From Ananas comosus (taxonomy: Eukaryota > Streptophyta > Magnoliopsida > Poales > Bromeliaceae), in contig NC_033638.1 of NCBI RefSeq assembly GCF_001540865.1, positions 3,262,342 through 3,326,341 on the forward strand: a stretch of DNA of 64,000 nucleotides. Direction: 5' to 3'. Positions 35,354-47,986 of the stretch are shown in pieces. Both the position numbers and the translations under genes were made by a program. Below the pieces are notes generated by a model. That model saw nothing but the letters and a program-made list of their open reading frames with translations, searched no databases and had not been told where the DNA came from. The first letter of the stretch is position 1; the number at the start of each line of letters is the position of its first letter.

Positions 35354-38018
35354 TGTCAGCCCCGGACCCAGGCGAGGCCCTCGGCTTGCGTGCCCAGACC
35401 CGCCATATTATCTAACATATTAAGTGCGTCTACAATAAAAGCGGAAGTAAAAGCAAGTAATAAACACAATAGAAGAAGAGAAATAATGCACAGCTAATGA
35501 TATCAGAGGAGTAAAAGTTCTAACATCACAACCAGAGATAAAGTAGTAAAGTATGACATATAAAAGTCATTAAGAGTACAATAAAGTCCTAGTACAAAAC
35601 TGCTGATCAGGTGTCTGCTAGTACACTGTGTAAAACCTCAACCTCTCGCAAAAATAGAGACATAAATCGAGAGGTGGACCACCTAGCACTCAGCCTCGAA
35701 CGGAAGCTTAGCTCGAACAACCTCCCTTCCGGCATCTCCTCGCTCACCCTGTAGTGATAGGCCTGAAAAATATCGAATAAGTTAGGTCTATGAACTATAA
35801 TTTATAGTTCCCAGTGGCCAATTACTGACCTCAGCCAAGCACCACTAGGCCGCCAAAAGGATAAGGGTAAGTACTAAAGCAATCAATAAGATAATAGCAA
35901 CAACAGATACAAAGCACAAATGAAGTGCTAAACTCCTATATCTCAATAAACATCAAGCATGGTGATTGTATCTACGCTGTATAAGATAACTAGTCAATGC
36001 ATAAGATGTAAGCTCTAACCAAGAAACCGAGTATACCTACGAGTCACAATAAGAACCGAAGTATGCTATCACCAATGCCAATATCATGCATGTCAAAGTA
36101 ATTCAAGACTACTAACCTATTCTATTGTGATTACTTTCATTTCTCAACACTGTTCGAATCTATTTCATTAGGACCCACCAATGGGGCCCAGCTTGTGCCG
36201 CCTACAGTGCCGTGTGGTAGCCCGACATTCCTATCTTGAATGTGTATCGTCCACTCGACCGCGAGTGCTCTCAATTACGCCACGAACGAACATAGTCCGT
36301 AGGTAACTCGCGAGGCGGCTTGTAGGATGCCTCTATAAGCATGTTGTCGAATGATCATGCAAATGGCAAAGCAAGCATAGTCCAAGTCCTCAAAATATCC
36401 AATTCCTCATCTGTCTAATAACATGCGTGCATGGCACATAGCATTCACGAAGATCCTATTTAAGTCAAAATGTAAAGTTTCAAACATTTGCTACGCCTAG
36501 TGCCCCTTAGACCGTCTAGTCCAATTTGCATTCTCAGACATGTATTTCCATCCGTCAATGGCCTAGTCCACTAGGTTCGTCACAATATCCCGGACTCAAT
36601 GCCGCTTGATGACATTAGCTTCTTTAAATCACATCAACGATCAGTTCGGGTGACCCAATACTGGCTCAATGTTCTTATCCTTTCTTCTCAATTAAACTTA
36701 CAGTTTAAACTCGATGAATCAAACTCATTACACTATAAGCAAACATGGCCAACCATAAATACATGCTCACCGAGAACCGCCATAAGCCTTCATATGTCTA
36801 TCTTCTACCACTAGACGGTCCAAAATTTTTTCACTACAGTTGACCACTGGCTATTTATAAGCATTCGAATAATTCAATAAATGCATGTGAATCGATTTAT
36901 GCATGACTATTTCCAAAGGACCAAATATAATTCAACCATATATGTAGAATTTCTCATATTACAGGCATGGATCAAACCACCAAATCGAAACTCTCGCATC
37001 CTCCGAACGACAGTGTTTCGGCAAGCTCCCTAGTACCCTACAAGCATCAAAACGGGTTTACCCAAACGGAAACTGAAGAGCGAAAAGCTAAACATTAAGC
37101 ATCTAGCATCAAATGCGCAAAACTTCACCTCAAGAGAAGAAATCTCATTGCCTATGCTCCAAGAGACTAGAACCTTCCAATCTATAACCTAGAGGAAGTT
37201 CTAAATCCAACCAATTGACTTCAAAGTCTAAACACGGCAAATGCCAAAAATAACCCTAAAACCAAAATCCTAGGCGTTCATTCAATGAAACCATTCAAAA
37301 ACCAAGATCTAAGTGAAGGACGACTTGTCTCTAACTCTAGAACTTCAACACAAGCTCAAAGTTCTCTAACTTCAAAAAAAAAAAAAAAAAAAATAATCCT
37401 CAAACAAGCTCCTAAACCTAAGCTCCAAGCTTCAAAATGGATGGCAAATAGCTCAAAATGAAAGAGATGGAAAAATACCATCGAAAACCCGCAAGCAAAA
37501 AGTTGATCAAAACCAAAGGAGGTGAAAGCTCAGTTCTCCGTACCTTGCTCTCACGTTTCCAGCTCAGGCAGAGCCCATGGGGCTGGAGACACATTATTAG
37601 ACAGTACCACAAATGCGAATAAAAAATCCCCTGCAGTAATCGACACAGTTTCAAAAATTCTTGCACTGGTACCGTACACTAGGGCCCGTCGCGTACCGGT
37701 ACACATCCCACGAAAATCGCCGAAACCCGAGCTCGTGTTGGCTGAAAAGCTGTCCCGTGACGTACACACTCCCGTACCCGTACAGAACCACAAGCCTGTA
37801 CGTACGCCATCAAGCCTGTCACGGTACAAGTGTCAGCCCAATAAAGGCTACCACCGAGAGCTAACCAAACATCCAATTTTCGTTTGGTGCTAGCTTCAAA
37901 CCTCATATCCTCGACTCGAACACTGAGTCGGAACACTGCTACACCGTCCACAAGTGTGAAAAGTCGGAACAACAATCACTCGAAACATCAGCGCAATTTG
38001 GAAGTCCGTGTGTTAACA
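35354..38018 (-). repeat. 3' LTR of the family-A gypsy element (indel-rich copy)
   Basis: Begins TGTCAGCCCCGG and ends TGTGTTAACA. Aligned by eye with 43250-45867 it has many one-base insertions and losses, including in motifs that are intact in the other LTR and in the solo copies. A 17-base A run is at about 37375-37391. Confidence 0.88.
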
Positions 38019-41000
38019 TCACCCTCCTAAAAAGGAGTTTCGTCAGCAAACTCGAAATCAGACGCATATCCTCAAGCTCCATCAAAAAATGGGAGAAGCC
38101 GTTCTGACACGCTCTCTAGCTCCCAAGTGGCCTCGCGCTCCTCGGGTGCTCCAAAGTACTTTTACGTAAGGATTTCTCGTTCCCGCAATCTTTTTACCTC
38201 GCGAGCCGCCAAAAATCTCAAGGGTTTTGCTCCTCAAAGCTCAAATCCTCCGTATCTCTATAGTGGCACATCCAACACATGAGCGGGTGCGGGAATGTAT
38301 TCCGAAGACCCAATACATGAAATAACATTGTTACATCACAGATAGCTTCGGCGTACGAGGCAACGTCCTATAACGCTACCGGCCTACACGCTCCAAAATC
38401 TCATACTGGTCCAATGTACTGGGGGCTCACTTGCCCCCGGATTCAACTTCGAATCCTTTGGTCGGGCGAGACTTCAAGAACACATGGTCCCCAATCTAAA
38501 CTCCAATCTTCGTCGACAGCCGACAGCATAACTCCTCTGCCTACTCTGGGCACGTCACACTAATCGCTCGCCGACAATCGAACGCCTGTCCTCGTGCTTC
38601 CTGAACACCTCTGGCCTAAAAGCCAAACTCTCGCCAACTCACCCAATGAAGTGGCGATCTACACTCCTGCCCGTAAGATGCCACTCGAATGTGCCATCTT
38701 GAGTTGCTTGATAACTTTGTCATACAGCAAACTCATGCATCGTAGATGCTCGCAATCCATCCCCTGAAGTCAATCACAGCATGGCTCGAAGCAATGTCTC
38801 GCGATTGCTCTGTAAGTACTCGACTGCCCGTCACTCTGAGGTGGAACGCGTACTGAAGTCAAAACGCGTACCTAAGAGCGTCCTGCAACCTCCTCCAAAT
38901 GAGACACAAACCGGGTTGTCTCGTCAGATACATCGATTAGGCACTTTCCATAAGTCGCACATCTCACTCAAGGTACACTTGTGCGAGCTTCTCTCTCCTC
39001 GTCCAAGTCGTATAATAGTATGAAGTGCGCCGACTTCCGTCAACCTTCCACGATCACAAGCGTATTGCCCCGCCTGGAACGCGTGGCAATACCCGCACAA
39101 AGTCCATAGTGATCTTCTCCCCACTATCCACACCCTGGAATAGGTCCAAACTCGGAAGCTCCCCGCGGATACTCGCAAAATCTGGCTTCACTGTGCATTA
39201 ACATTAGCTACACAACTCGCCAACACTCCATTGCATCCGCGGCCACCCAATATAGCACTTTAATCCTTGACACTATGTGCACCCCGGATAAATAGCATAG
39301 GGCGCCCGTGCCTTCTTGAAGAATATCTTCTTTAATCCTGAATCCGCGGGTACACAAATTCCGCCCGAAACGCATCACAATCCGCTATCATCAACAGGAA
39401 TGCCGTGACAACCATCATAACACATTTTTTCCTCTCACTTGCAATTCCAAATCGAAACTTGCTTCTCTTTGATCTATCCAAAAGAGTAGCTGCATCTACC
39501 AATCATCAATCTCAAGGTGTTCAGAGTCACCACCTCCAACCCACCGCTTCATTCGCTCAATCAAACTGCGGTTGAGTCACAACATGACATCGCTAAGTTT
39601 CCATCGATCTCCTATCTTAGCGCATACCCAACCACGTTAGCCCTTGCCCGGTGTGGTAAAAGACGTCAATCCGTAATCCTTGATAGATCCAAACGATCAA
39701 CTGCCTGCCCTCCAAGTTCAATCTCCTTCTGATGAGACAGGTATTAAGCTCTGTGTCCGTGTAACTTCAACAGCCGCCGCCTCATATAAGTAGTGGGGCG
39801 CATAAGCTTCAATCAAAGACTACGGCCGCCACTATCCAAGCGGGTGGGATATATTCTTTTCATAGTCCTTTCAGTTGGCGAGTGGCATACGCGATCACTT
39901 CGCCCCGTCCTAGCATTAAACACAGCCCAATCCATTAAAGGAAGCATCACTAATAAATCACATACCTCTGCTCCAGCATCACGGTCAAGGTAAGGATGGG
40001 GGGCGTTCTCAATCGCTGCCATCTTCAACTCTGAAGCCACTTCACACGCCATCATTCAAATAAAATTCGTCCTCTTTAATCTGAGTCTCGTGAGGAGAGT
40101 AAGAATAACTTCGGCAAATCCCTCGACAATCCCGTCGTAGTATCCGGCACAAACCAATGCAGCTCGTATCTCGGTACCCAACAGCTCTCGTCGCTCACTA
40201 ATCCTTGAACTTCCAGAAATTTCTCGGGTCCCCGGCTAAGCCTGATCTGAAATCACATGGCCAAAAAACCACCTCGTCTAAGTCCAATTCACACTTTTCA
40301 AACATGGCATAGAGCTTCTTTTCTGAAGCACTTGAAGTACAAGTACTCAAGTGCTCCTCTGTGATCCGGCGTCACTCCGGAATACACTAAGAATGTCGTC
40401 GAATAGAACCACCACGACAAATTCTGTCTAAATAAAGCTTGAAAACTCACGTTCATCAGATCCATACAAGCTGCCGGGGCACTAGTAAGCCTGCAAACGG
40501 ATAACCGTAAACTCATATGTCCATAACCTGTGTTCTAAAAAACCGCTTCGACACATACCTCAGTCTAATCCTCAACTGATGATATCCCGATCTGTAAGTC
40601 AATCTTGGAAATTACACAAATCCCTGAGCTGATCAAAAAGCTCATCAATTCAATCGGTAACGGCATACTTTTCTTAATCTGAACTTTATTAAGTTCACGA
40701 TAGTCCATCACCGCATAAGCGAAGTATCTCTTCCTTCTTCCTCACAAAACAGAACAGGTGCTCCCAAGGTGACACATGGTCTCCACGAAACCCTTTACGC
40801 AAAGATTCCTGCAACGTGCATTCAGCTTCCTTAACTCTCTGGTGCCATCCTATAGGGCCGCCTTTGAGATTGGGGTAGTCCCGGGACAATCTACCACAAA
40901 CCAATCTCCCTATCAGAGAGGTCATCCCTGGTAGCTCTTCCGCTGGAAACACATTCTCCCAACTCCCAGTACTACGGCAATATCCTCACTCGCTAGGGGC

Positions 41001-41355
41001 GTCATCCTCACCCGCAACCAACAGTAGCGCAAATAGCTACCGCAGCCCTACTAATCAACTGCCTCTAGCGCCGAGAAGAGCTAATCGTCATCGCAAACAG
41101 CGTACTTGGGCATCCCTCCGTACATCAACCTCCGCCTGCCGCCGCCTTGCTCTAAATGTCACCGTCGAATCTTACAATCGATGGTGCAAAGTAACTAGTC
41201 AATCCAATCCATGCCAATCAACGTCAAACTCCCCCGAGTTTGTGCAAAGGCTTAGAAAGTTCCACGGCAGATCCAATCTCCAATCCGAACATGGCAACTG
41301 GGCAGAAGCTCCGAATGTCCAAAGAAATGATCGGGTACAACAAACTCGCCCGGAA
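38019..41355 (-). pseudogene. Gypsy pol remnant (RT, RNase H, integrase), heavily frameshifted
   Basis: Recognisable pieces on the minus strand, in different frames: VSPWEHLFCFVRKKEEILRLC (about 40710-40770) and the DYRELNKV motif (near 40690), from the RT N-terminal half; TSAPAACMDLMN (about 40450-40490), from the RT palm; and, near 38400-38500, the integrase tail with GxLSPQYIGP and ERVGPVAY-like peptides. Frames change every 50-250 bp, far more often than in gag next to it. Either the pol gene is old and broken or the local sequence has indel errors. Confidence 0.8.
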
Positions 41356-42909
41356 TCAACATGCGATACAAGGGATACCATGCAGCTCAGCAAACAGCCG
41401 ATCAATGAATGAATGCGATGCACCGGTATCAAACAAAGCTCTAGCTCGAATACCAGAAAGTAAAATGATACCTGCGACCACATTCTCGGCTGCCGCCGCC
41501 TCCTCAGTCTGGGCCGCGTACATGCGCCCGCTCGGGGCCTGTCGTGACCCCTCCGTCAGCCGCTGGACAGGTGGCCGACCGGCCTGGTGATGCGCAGAAG
41601 ATGTCCCCTGGCTGGGACCTGGCGATGCTGGTGCAGATGCCGCAGATGGCGCTGGTAATGGACTCCTCGGGCAATCCGACTGGAAGTGGCCCTCCTGGCC
41701 ACACAAGAAGCACCTGCCCCGGCTGCGTGAACACTGCCGCGGGTAATGAGGACCGCCACAGATCACGCAGCGGGGAGCCTGACGACGATCGGGTCCTCCT
41801 CGCTGAGTAGACTGGCCGCGTCCTCGCGACTGGCTCCTGCTCCTGGGATGCCTCGGCGGCCTCCGTGAGTGCGTCTGACTCGCACCCTCAGCCGCTGGCC
41901 TCTTGCCCTTGCCCTTATCTAGGGCCTCGCGTCGCTCCTGAAGGTCTGCTGCTCCGGCCTCCACAATCAACGCTCGATCCACAACCTCCCGGTAGGTCTG
42001 GAGGTTGGAAGACTGCACCAACCGAAAGATAGAAGGCCGTAACCCGCGCTCAAAGATGCGGGCCTTGTCCTTGTCATCCCGCACCACAAAAGGCACACAA
42101 TGGAGTAATCGAGAAAACTCCCTCTCGTACTCGGCCACGGACCGCTCATCCTGGCGCAAGCTGCGCAAGTCCTGCTCCATCTTCCTCTTGACGCTGGTAG
42201 GAAAGTAGTGCGCCAGAAAAAGCTCCTTAAACCGCGTCCATGTGATCGCTGTCAAGTCGGTGCTGGGATTGTCCTGGATATCCAACCACCAACGGTAGGC
42301 CTCGCCGTTCAGAAAGTGAGTGGCGAGCCAAACTCTATCCCGCTCCTCCACAAAGGTATCTCGAAATAGTTTCTCCATATGTATCAACCACTTCTCAACA
42401 ATCCAGTGGTCGACATTCTCGCCATCAAACATCCTCGGGCTGCACCTCCTGAACTCACTGAGGCGCTCCATAAGCCGATCTCGCTCGGCTCCCTCGGCCA
42501 TCACGGGGAAAACTGCCCCCGTCACCGGTCTCTGCACTGGGGGTACCGCAGCCACCTCCTCCCGAGGTGTGGTCGCCGGTGCCGCACGGGAAGAACTGGG
42601 CGCAGGAGACTGCGCCCTCGGTGCGACGTCCACCACGGGTGCTGGCGGTGTAGGACCCTGGGTCTCCCTCGAAGCTGCCACCTGCTGAAGTAGGAGGTCC
42701 TCCAGATGCTTCATCCGCGCCTCCTGCCGCTGAGCCACCTCAGCCTGTCGCTGCGCCGCTGCCGTCTGCTGCGCCAACAGATCGGTGAGAACCGCAAGCT
42801 GTACCCTCAAGTCACGGACCTCACTAGATCCGGAAGTAGCGGAGGTCTCGACCTCTTCGGGGTGTGCCGCATCATCCGACCCGGCAGACTGGGAGCGTGT
42901 AATCGGCAT
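41356..42909 (-). CDS. Gypsy Gag-protease open reading frame (family A)
   Basis: 517 residues from the ATG at 42909 (MPITRSQSAG). Residues 30-80 form a glutamine- and arginine-rich coiled segment, then a proline/alanine linker. The retrotransposon gag core includes CSPRMFDGENVDHWIVEKWL, KRKMEQDLRSLRQDERSV and AEYEREFSRLLHCVPFVVRD. A basic linker precedes two zinc-knuckle clusters, CVICGGPHYPRQC and CFLCGQEGHFQSDC, for RNA binding. Near the C-terminus LFDTGASHSFID is the aspartic protease active site. The frame stops soon after (IPCIAC) where a frameshift breaks the polyprotein. It is the longest intact element-encoded frame in the window. It is GC-rich compared with the rest of the element. 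Confidence 0.9.
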   Translation of the reverse strand: MPITRSQSAGSDDAAHPEEVETSATSGSSEVRDLRVQLAVLTDLLAQQTAAAQRQAEVAQRQEARMKHLEDLLLQQVAASRETQGPTPPAPVVDVAPRAQSPAPSSSRAAPATTPREEVAAVPPVQRPVTGAVFPVMAEGAERDRLMERLSEFRRCSPRMFDGENVDHWIVEKWLIHMEKLFRDTFVEERDRVWLATHFLNGEAYRWWLDIQDNPSTDLTAITWTRFKELFLAHYFPTSVKRKMEQDLRSLRQDERSVAEYEREFSRLLHCVPFVVRDDKDKARIFERGLRPSIFRLVQSSNLQTYREVVDRALIVEAGAADLQERREALDKGKGKRPAAEGASQTHSRRPPRHPRSRSQSRGRGQSTQRGGPDRRQAPRCVICGGPHYPRQCSRSRGRCFLCGQEGHFQSDCPRSPLPAPSAASAPASPGPSQGTSSAHHQAGRPPVQRLTEGSRQAPSGRMYAAQTEEAAAAENVVAGIILLSGIRARALFDTGASHSFIDRLFAELHGIPCIAC

Positions 42910-43228
42910 CGTCACTACAAAACATAAAAGCGCAAGTTAATAACCCACGCTATCGCATCCCCGCTCAAATAGATAAAACCCCAAATCATGCGAAAGTAAG
43001 GAAGTGTCCTTCACTATTAACTCTCGATGTTACGTTGTCGGCCGCCAACGTAACCCTCCGCGAAGTTAGAAGTTATACACTTCAATTTAACTCCACTTTC
43101 TAGAGTTATCCAAGATACCCAATCTAGATACTTTCGCTTACAAATCGAATAGACCTCGTCTCTCACGAGCCTATTTCCTATAGTCCAACCGGCCTAAGGT
43201 TTGCTAGGTCCACTAAGACTCAATCCTA

Positions 43229-43242
43229 GGCTCTGATACCAA
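43229..43242 (-). promoter_or_regulatory. tRNA-Met primer binding site of the family-A element
   Basis: On the minus strand TTTGGTATCAGAGC, matching the initiator tRNA-Met complement, eight bases from the 5' LTR border at 43250. Confidence 0.9.
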
Positions 43243-43249
43243 ATTAATC

Positions 43250-45867
43250 TGGCATGCCCCGGGACCGGCGGAGGCCCTCCCGGTAGCGTGCCCAGACCCG
43301 CCATATGTCTACACATATAAGGCGTCTACAATAAAAGCGGAAGTAAAAGCAAGTAATAAAACAAATAGAAGAAGGAGAAATAATGAGCAGCTAATGATAT
43401 CAGAGCGAGTAAAGTTCTAACATCTACACCAAGGTAAAGTAGTAAAGCTAGACAATAAAAGAAGTCATAAGTAGTACAATAACTGTCTCTAGTACAAAAA
43501 TGGTAGTCTCTAGTACACTGGTAAAACACTCAACCTCTCGCAAAAATAGAACATAAATCGAGAGGTGGACCACCTAGCAACTCGTCCTCGAAGGAAGCTA
43601 GCTCGAAGCAACTCCCTTCCCGCGATCCCTGGCCTCACCCTGAGTGGAAGGCTCTGAAAAATATCGAGAAAAAGAGGGCGTGAGAACTATAATTTATAGT
43701 TCCCAGTGGGCAATTACTGACCTCAGCTCAATGCACCACTAGGCCCCAAAAGGAAAGGGTAAGTACTAAAGCAATAATAAGAGTAATAGCAACAACAATA
43801 CGAAAGCATAAATGAAGTGCTAAACCGCTATATCTCAAGTAAACATGATGTCATGGTGATGTACATCTACGCTGTCATAAGATAATATGTCAATGCATAA
43901 AGAGTAAGCTCTAACCAAGAAACCGAGTATACTACGATGCAACAATGAAACCGGCAAGTATGCTATATGCACCAATGCTATATCATGAGCATGTCAAAGT
44001 AATTCAACTACTAAACCTATCTAGTAGTGATTATTCATTCTCAACACTGTGTCGAATTCTATTTTCAATTAAGGACCCACCCAAGGTGGCCCAGCTTGTG
44101 CCGCCTAAGTGCCTGTGGTAGCCCGACATTCCTACTCTTGGAATGTGTATGTCCCACTCGACCCCGTAGGCTTCTCAATACCGCACGAACGAACATAGTC
44201 GCGTAGGCTAACTCCGGAGTGCCGGCTTGTAGGGAGCGACCCTCATAAGCATGTGCGAATGAGCACAAATGGCAAGCAAGCATAGTCCAAGTCTCAAATA
44301 TCCAATCCTCATGTCTCTAACATGGTATGGTCACTAGCATCACGAAGATCTAGTTTAAGTCAAAATGTGAAGTTTCAACATTTGCTACGCCTAGTGCCCC
44401 TTGATGACACTTAGGCAATTTGATGTTCAACATGTATTTCCAATCCCTCAATGGCCCTATCCACTAGGTTCTCACATATCCCGAGCTCAATGCCGCTTGA
44501 TGACATTAGCTCTTTAAATCACATACGATTCAAGTTCGGTGACCCAATATGGCCAATGTTGTTATCTTTCCTGTCTCAATTAAACTTAAGTTTAAACGCA
44601 TGAATCAAAACTCATTTACACTATAAGCAACATGGCCAACATAAGAATGCTAGAGAATCCCGCATAAGCTTCATATGTACTTCTCTACCACTTAGAGGTC
44701 CAAAATTTTTTCACTACATGTGACATGGGTATTTTAAGCATTCCAATAATCATAATAAATGCATGTGACATGATTATGCATGATTTTCCAAGTTACGAAA
44801 TATAATTCACCATATATGAGAATTTCTCATATTATAGGCTAGGTCAAACCCACCAAAATCGAAACTCTCGATCCGCCGAACGAAGGTTTCGGCAAGCTCC
44901 CTAGTACCCCAAGAGCAACAAAAACGGGGTTACCCAAACGAAACGAAGAGCGAAAAGCTCAAACATTAAGCATCTAGCAAAATGGGCAAAACTCACCTCA
45001 AGAGAAGAAATCTCTTCCTATGCTCCAAAAGAGAGCTAGAACCCTTCCAATCTAACCTAGAGGAAGGTTCTAATCCAACCAATTGAGCTTCAAAAGTCCT
45101 AAAACGAAAATGCCCAAAATAAACCCTAAAACACCAAATCTAGGGTTTCATTTCAATGAAACCTTCAAAAACCAAATCTAGAGGGAAGGACCTTGTCTCT
45201 TACCTCTTAGAAGCTTCAAACCAAGCTCAAAGTTCTCAAACTTCAAGAGTAATCCCTGAAACAAGCTCCAAACCTAAGCTCCAAGCTTCAACAATGGTGG
45301 AAATAGCTCCAAAATGCAAAAGAGAGGGAAAAACCATCAAAACCCAAGCAAAAAGGTGATCAAAACCAAAGGGAGGTGAAGAGGTTCTCCCTACCTTGCT
45401 TCTCCACGGTTTCCAGCTCAGGGAGAGCTCCATGGGGCGTGGGGACACATATAAGAGTCCACAAATGCGAAAAACCCCCTGCAGTTTCGAACAGTTCAAA
45501 AAATCTGCACTGCGTACCGGTACACGGGCCCGCGTACCGGTACACATCCCACGAAAATGCCAAACCCGAGCCTCGGGTTGGCTGAAAAGCTGCCCGTGTA
45601 CCGGTACACACTCCCGTACCGGTACAACCATCAAGCCTGTACCGGTACAGCCATCAAGCCTGTACCGGTACACAGCCCAATAAAGGCTACCCGAGAGCTA
45701 ACCAAAAATCCAATTTTTCGGGTTTGGGTGCTAGGCTTCAAACCTCAATCCTCGGGACTCGAACCACGGGTCGGAACACTGTCTACGACCGTCCACAAAG
45801 TGTGAAAAAGTTCGGAACACAACGAATCACTCGAACATCGCAATTTGCGAAAGTCCGGTGTGTTACA
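43250..45867 (-). repeat. 5' LTR of the family-A gypsy element
   Basis: 2618 bp, from TGGCATGCCCCGG to GTGTGTTACA on the plus strand. It has six or more GTACCGGTACA palindromes at 45515-45675 near its sense start. It aligns well with solo LTRs 6062-8711 and 25859-28599 over most of its length, although those carry GGACCGGTCC-type palindromes in the same place. Confidence 0.92.
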
Positions 45868-46598
45868 ATACCAGTGACGCCCACTCGCGTACCGGTACCC
45901 TGCACCCCGAACAGCAGAGTGAGTCTGCTGCAAATAAGAGAAGTTGGAGGGTTTATTTGCTATTGTAGCAGCTTATAAAGACCCCACACTCTCTCCACTT
46001 TTGTTCACAGCCAACACAACCTCTCCTCTCTCATTTCTCTCCCTCTCTCTCTCTAAAAGCTCTCTCCTAAGGTGGGTGAGAGGTAGATATGGAGGAGAAC
46101 TTGGGGATTTGAAGGAGATTTTGGAGCTTGGAAGGTTCTAGGGCTCTCCTACAAGGTGGAGCTTGGAGAGCTTTTGGGCTAAGGTGAGGTTTCTTGTAAG
46201 ATTAATGTTAGGGTTTGGTTTTATAACCTAGAACACTTGGCTTTGATCTTCGTACATGAAAGGAAACCTAGTAGAAACCATGGAACTCATGAAAATCCAT
46301 GGTTGTCCATGTGCTCTCATGGTAGATGTCTAGGGTTTGGTTCAAATGCTCTAAGAATGATTTAAATGGTTCTAGATGAGTTTCTAGACGGTGGCTAAGC
46401 TTACTTTTGCTTGTCTTAGAGATCAAAATGGTGTATTCGGCAAATGGCATTGTTAGGGCATTAAAATTGGAGCTTTTGTCCTAGATGAGTTTGAATGTAA
46501 ATTAACCATGTAGAAACCAAATTGAAGGTATTTTCGACGCGTTGGTGGGCTCGGTTCGAAGATCCGACAAATCTACGCCAAGGAATTGGAGAAAAAGT

Positions 46599-47986
46599 GT
46601 AAGGAAGTGAATTCTCGAAATCCGAGAGTTGGACTTCGTTCGGAATCGACTAATTGTCGAGTGGGTATGCTTCGGAAAAGCCGAAGTAGTCAAAAGCACC
46701 AAAAGTGCATTGCGACGGATCTCGGAGAGCAAACTGTGCAAAATCTGCACTTGGCAGATTCTGCTCTCGGGGACCAGTCCCTGGCATGAGGGACCGGTTC
46801 CCGTAGGCTCGGTGCGCAGGGAAAACCCTCTGCGCACAAGTATTGCTCTCCGGGATCGGTCCCTGATAGGAGAGACCGGTCCCCGTAAGCGAAATGGTGT
46901 CCGTGGGGACCGGTCTCCCAGTGGAGGACCGGTTCCCATAAGTGTCCTGCGAGAGCATTGCTCTCGGGGACCGGTCCCTGGTGGGAGGGACCGATCCCCG
47001 TGCGCGTAGAAGCTTGCAGAGAGCTTTCTGCCCGCATGGGATGCTCTCGAGGACCAGTCCTCCAGTAGAGGGACCCGTCCCCGTGCGCGAAAACTGCCCA
47101 GTTTAAGCAGTGTGAAAGAAGCAAAGTTGAGAGGCTTGGGTGCAATTGTTACATTAGTTGAGGGGTATAGAGGGGATGAGCCCTCTCTTCTCTCTCATTC
47201 TCACTCCAAAACACACATCTCTCTCACTCTCTAAGCTCTCTCTTCCTCTCTCTTGAAGTGAAGAAGGAGAAGAAGGAAAGGAAGGAGAAAAAGGTAGAGA
47301 AGAAAGAGAAGCAAGCTAGGAGAAGGGCTTGGTCATCCTCTTCTTTCTCTCCTCACCATTGGAGCTAGCTTAGAGGTAAGCTTTTGAGCTCAATAATGGT
47401 AGAAACCTAGGGTTTAGAGTTTTAGCTCTAAAAATGGGTCAAATGGACCTCTAACATGCTTAATAGATGCTTAATGTTAGAATCTAAAGATTTGTTGGAG
47501 TGGTTTGCTATAGATGGAAACCTAGAGCTCCAAATTGGGGTTTTGCTAAATAGTGAGGTTTGATCTCAATTGTTGGCATCTAAACCTAATTGATAGGCAT
47601 CTAAACACGTTGGCGAAGACGGATTGAGCATTCGTCGAGTCGTTGGAAAGATATCGGCAAAAAGGTGCCGAGTGAGCTTCATTTCCACCTAGGAGGTTGA
47701 AGCGACGTCGTAACAATCGCCGAATAGCAATTCTAGAACCTCTACATCGTTAAAAGGTGGGGGGTGTCATCCCGAAGCAACCGGGTTCCCTATTATGTCT
47801 TAGAATACTATTAATTTGCATCTCTTGCATATTGCATTGTAGGATTGCATTGTTATCATTTCCTTATGCTTTCTAATATATATCATAGTATGAGTTGAAT
47901 ACTTGATATAGTGGATAGATAAGTCGAAATCCGAGAGTTGAATAATTGAGATCAATTGAGGTTTGATCTCAATTGATGGCACTCGG
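46599..47986 (+). mobile_element. Truncated LTR, gypsy family B
   Basis: Begins TGTAAGGAAGTGAATTC, the reverse complement of the family-B end seen at 30796 and 57611. It has an ACCGGT cluster at 46785-47000 and a CT-rich leader at 47180-47280. It stops near 47986 ('cactcggtagc') without the GGGGCGTGACA end, and unrelated AT-rich DNA follows. A segment near 47560 ('ggtttgatctcaattg') is repeated at about 47965, next to the break, which suggests a deletion or rearrangement point. Confidence 0.75.

Larger units (their letters stand above)
35354..45867 (-). mobile_element. Structurally complete Ty3/gypsy element, family A
   Basis: 10.5 kb with two LTRs (35354-38018 and 43250-45867), a primer site, gag, protease, then reverse transcriptase and integrase remnants, and a polypurine tract (AGGAGGGTGA in sense, beside 38018). 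Gene order protease-RT-integrase defines Ty3/gypsy. The integrase C-terminal tail resembles the Tekay/Del group by its 'GKLSPQYIGPYEI'-like and 'NVFHVSVL'-like segments. Flanking sequence (TAGCC left, ATACC right) suggests an eroded GTACC-type duplication. It is inserted in the 3' LTR of element C. Confidence 0.9.
20254..46598 (+). mobile_element. Gypsy element C, host of several nested insertions
   Basis: The 5' LTR (20254-23471), primer site, gag, degenerate internal DNA, purine tract and 3' LTR (starting 32338) are in plus orientation. The two LTRs start with the same TGTAATATACTGAAACTTCGG-type sequence. The 3' LTR is interrupted at 32656 and 35354 and ends abruptly at 46598, where another LTR fragment begins, so its right end and target duplication are lost. 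Only about 1.5 kb lies between the gag remnant and the 3' LTR, so nearly all of pol is missing. Confidence 0.85.
32338..46598 (+). repeat. 3' LTR of element C in four pieces
   Basis: Pieces at 32338-32655, 35288-35353 and 45868-46598 align in order with 20254-21390 of the 5' LTR. They are separated by two inserted elements and cut off at 46598 by a family-B fragment. The last piece includes the TTATAAAG box (about 45976) and the 'gggtttggttttat' section near 46210. Confidence 0.85.

Noticed and set aside
38019..41355. Endogenous pararetrovirus in the region with RT motifs
   Set aside because: Flanking LTRs, a tRNA-Met site next to an LTR border and an integrase tail identify a gypsy retrotransposon; no movement protein or viral coat motif was seen.
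45515..45675. Regularly repeated short palindromes that look like a CRISPR array
   Set aside because: Spacing is irregular, the repeat is only 10-12 bp, there are no cas genes and the DNA is a plant LTR.
46502..47145. Proline/arginine-rich frames up to 151 aa
   Set aside because: They read through the ACCGGT repeats of a truncated LTR; no start context or domain.
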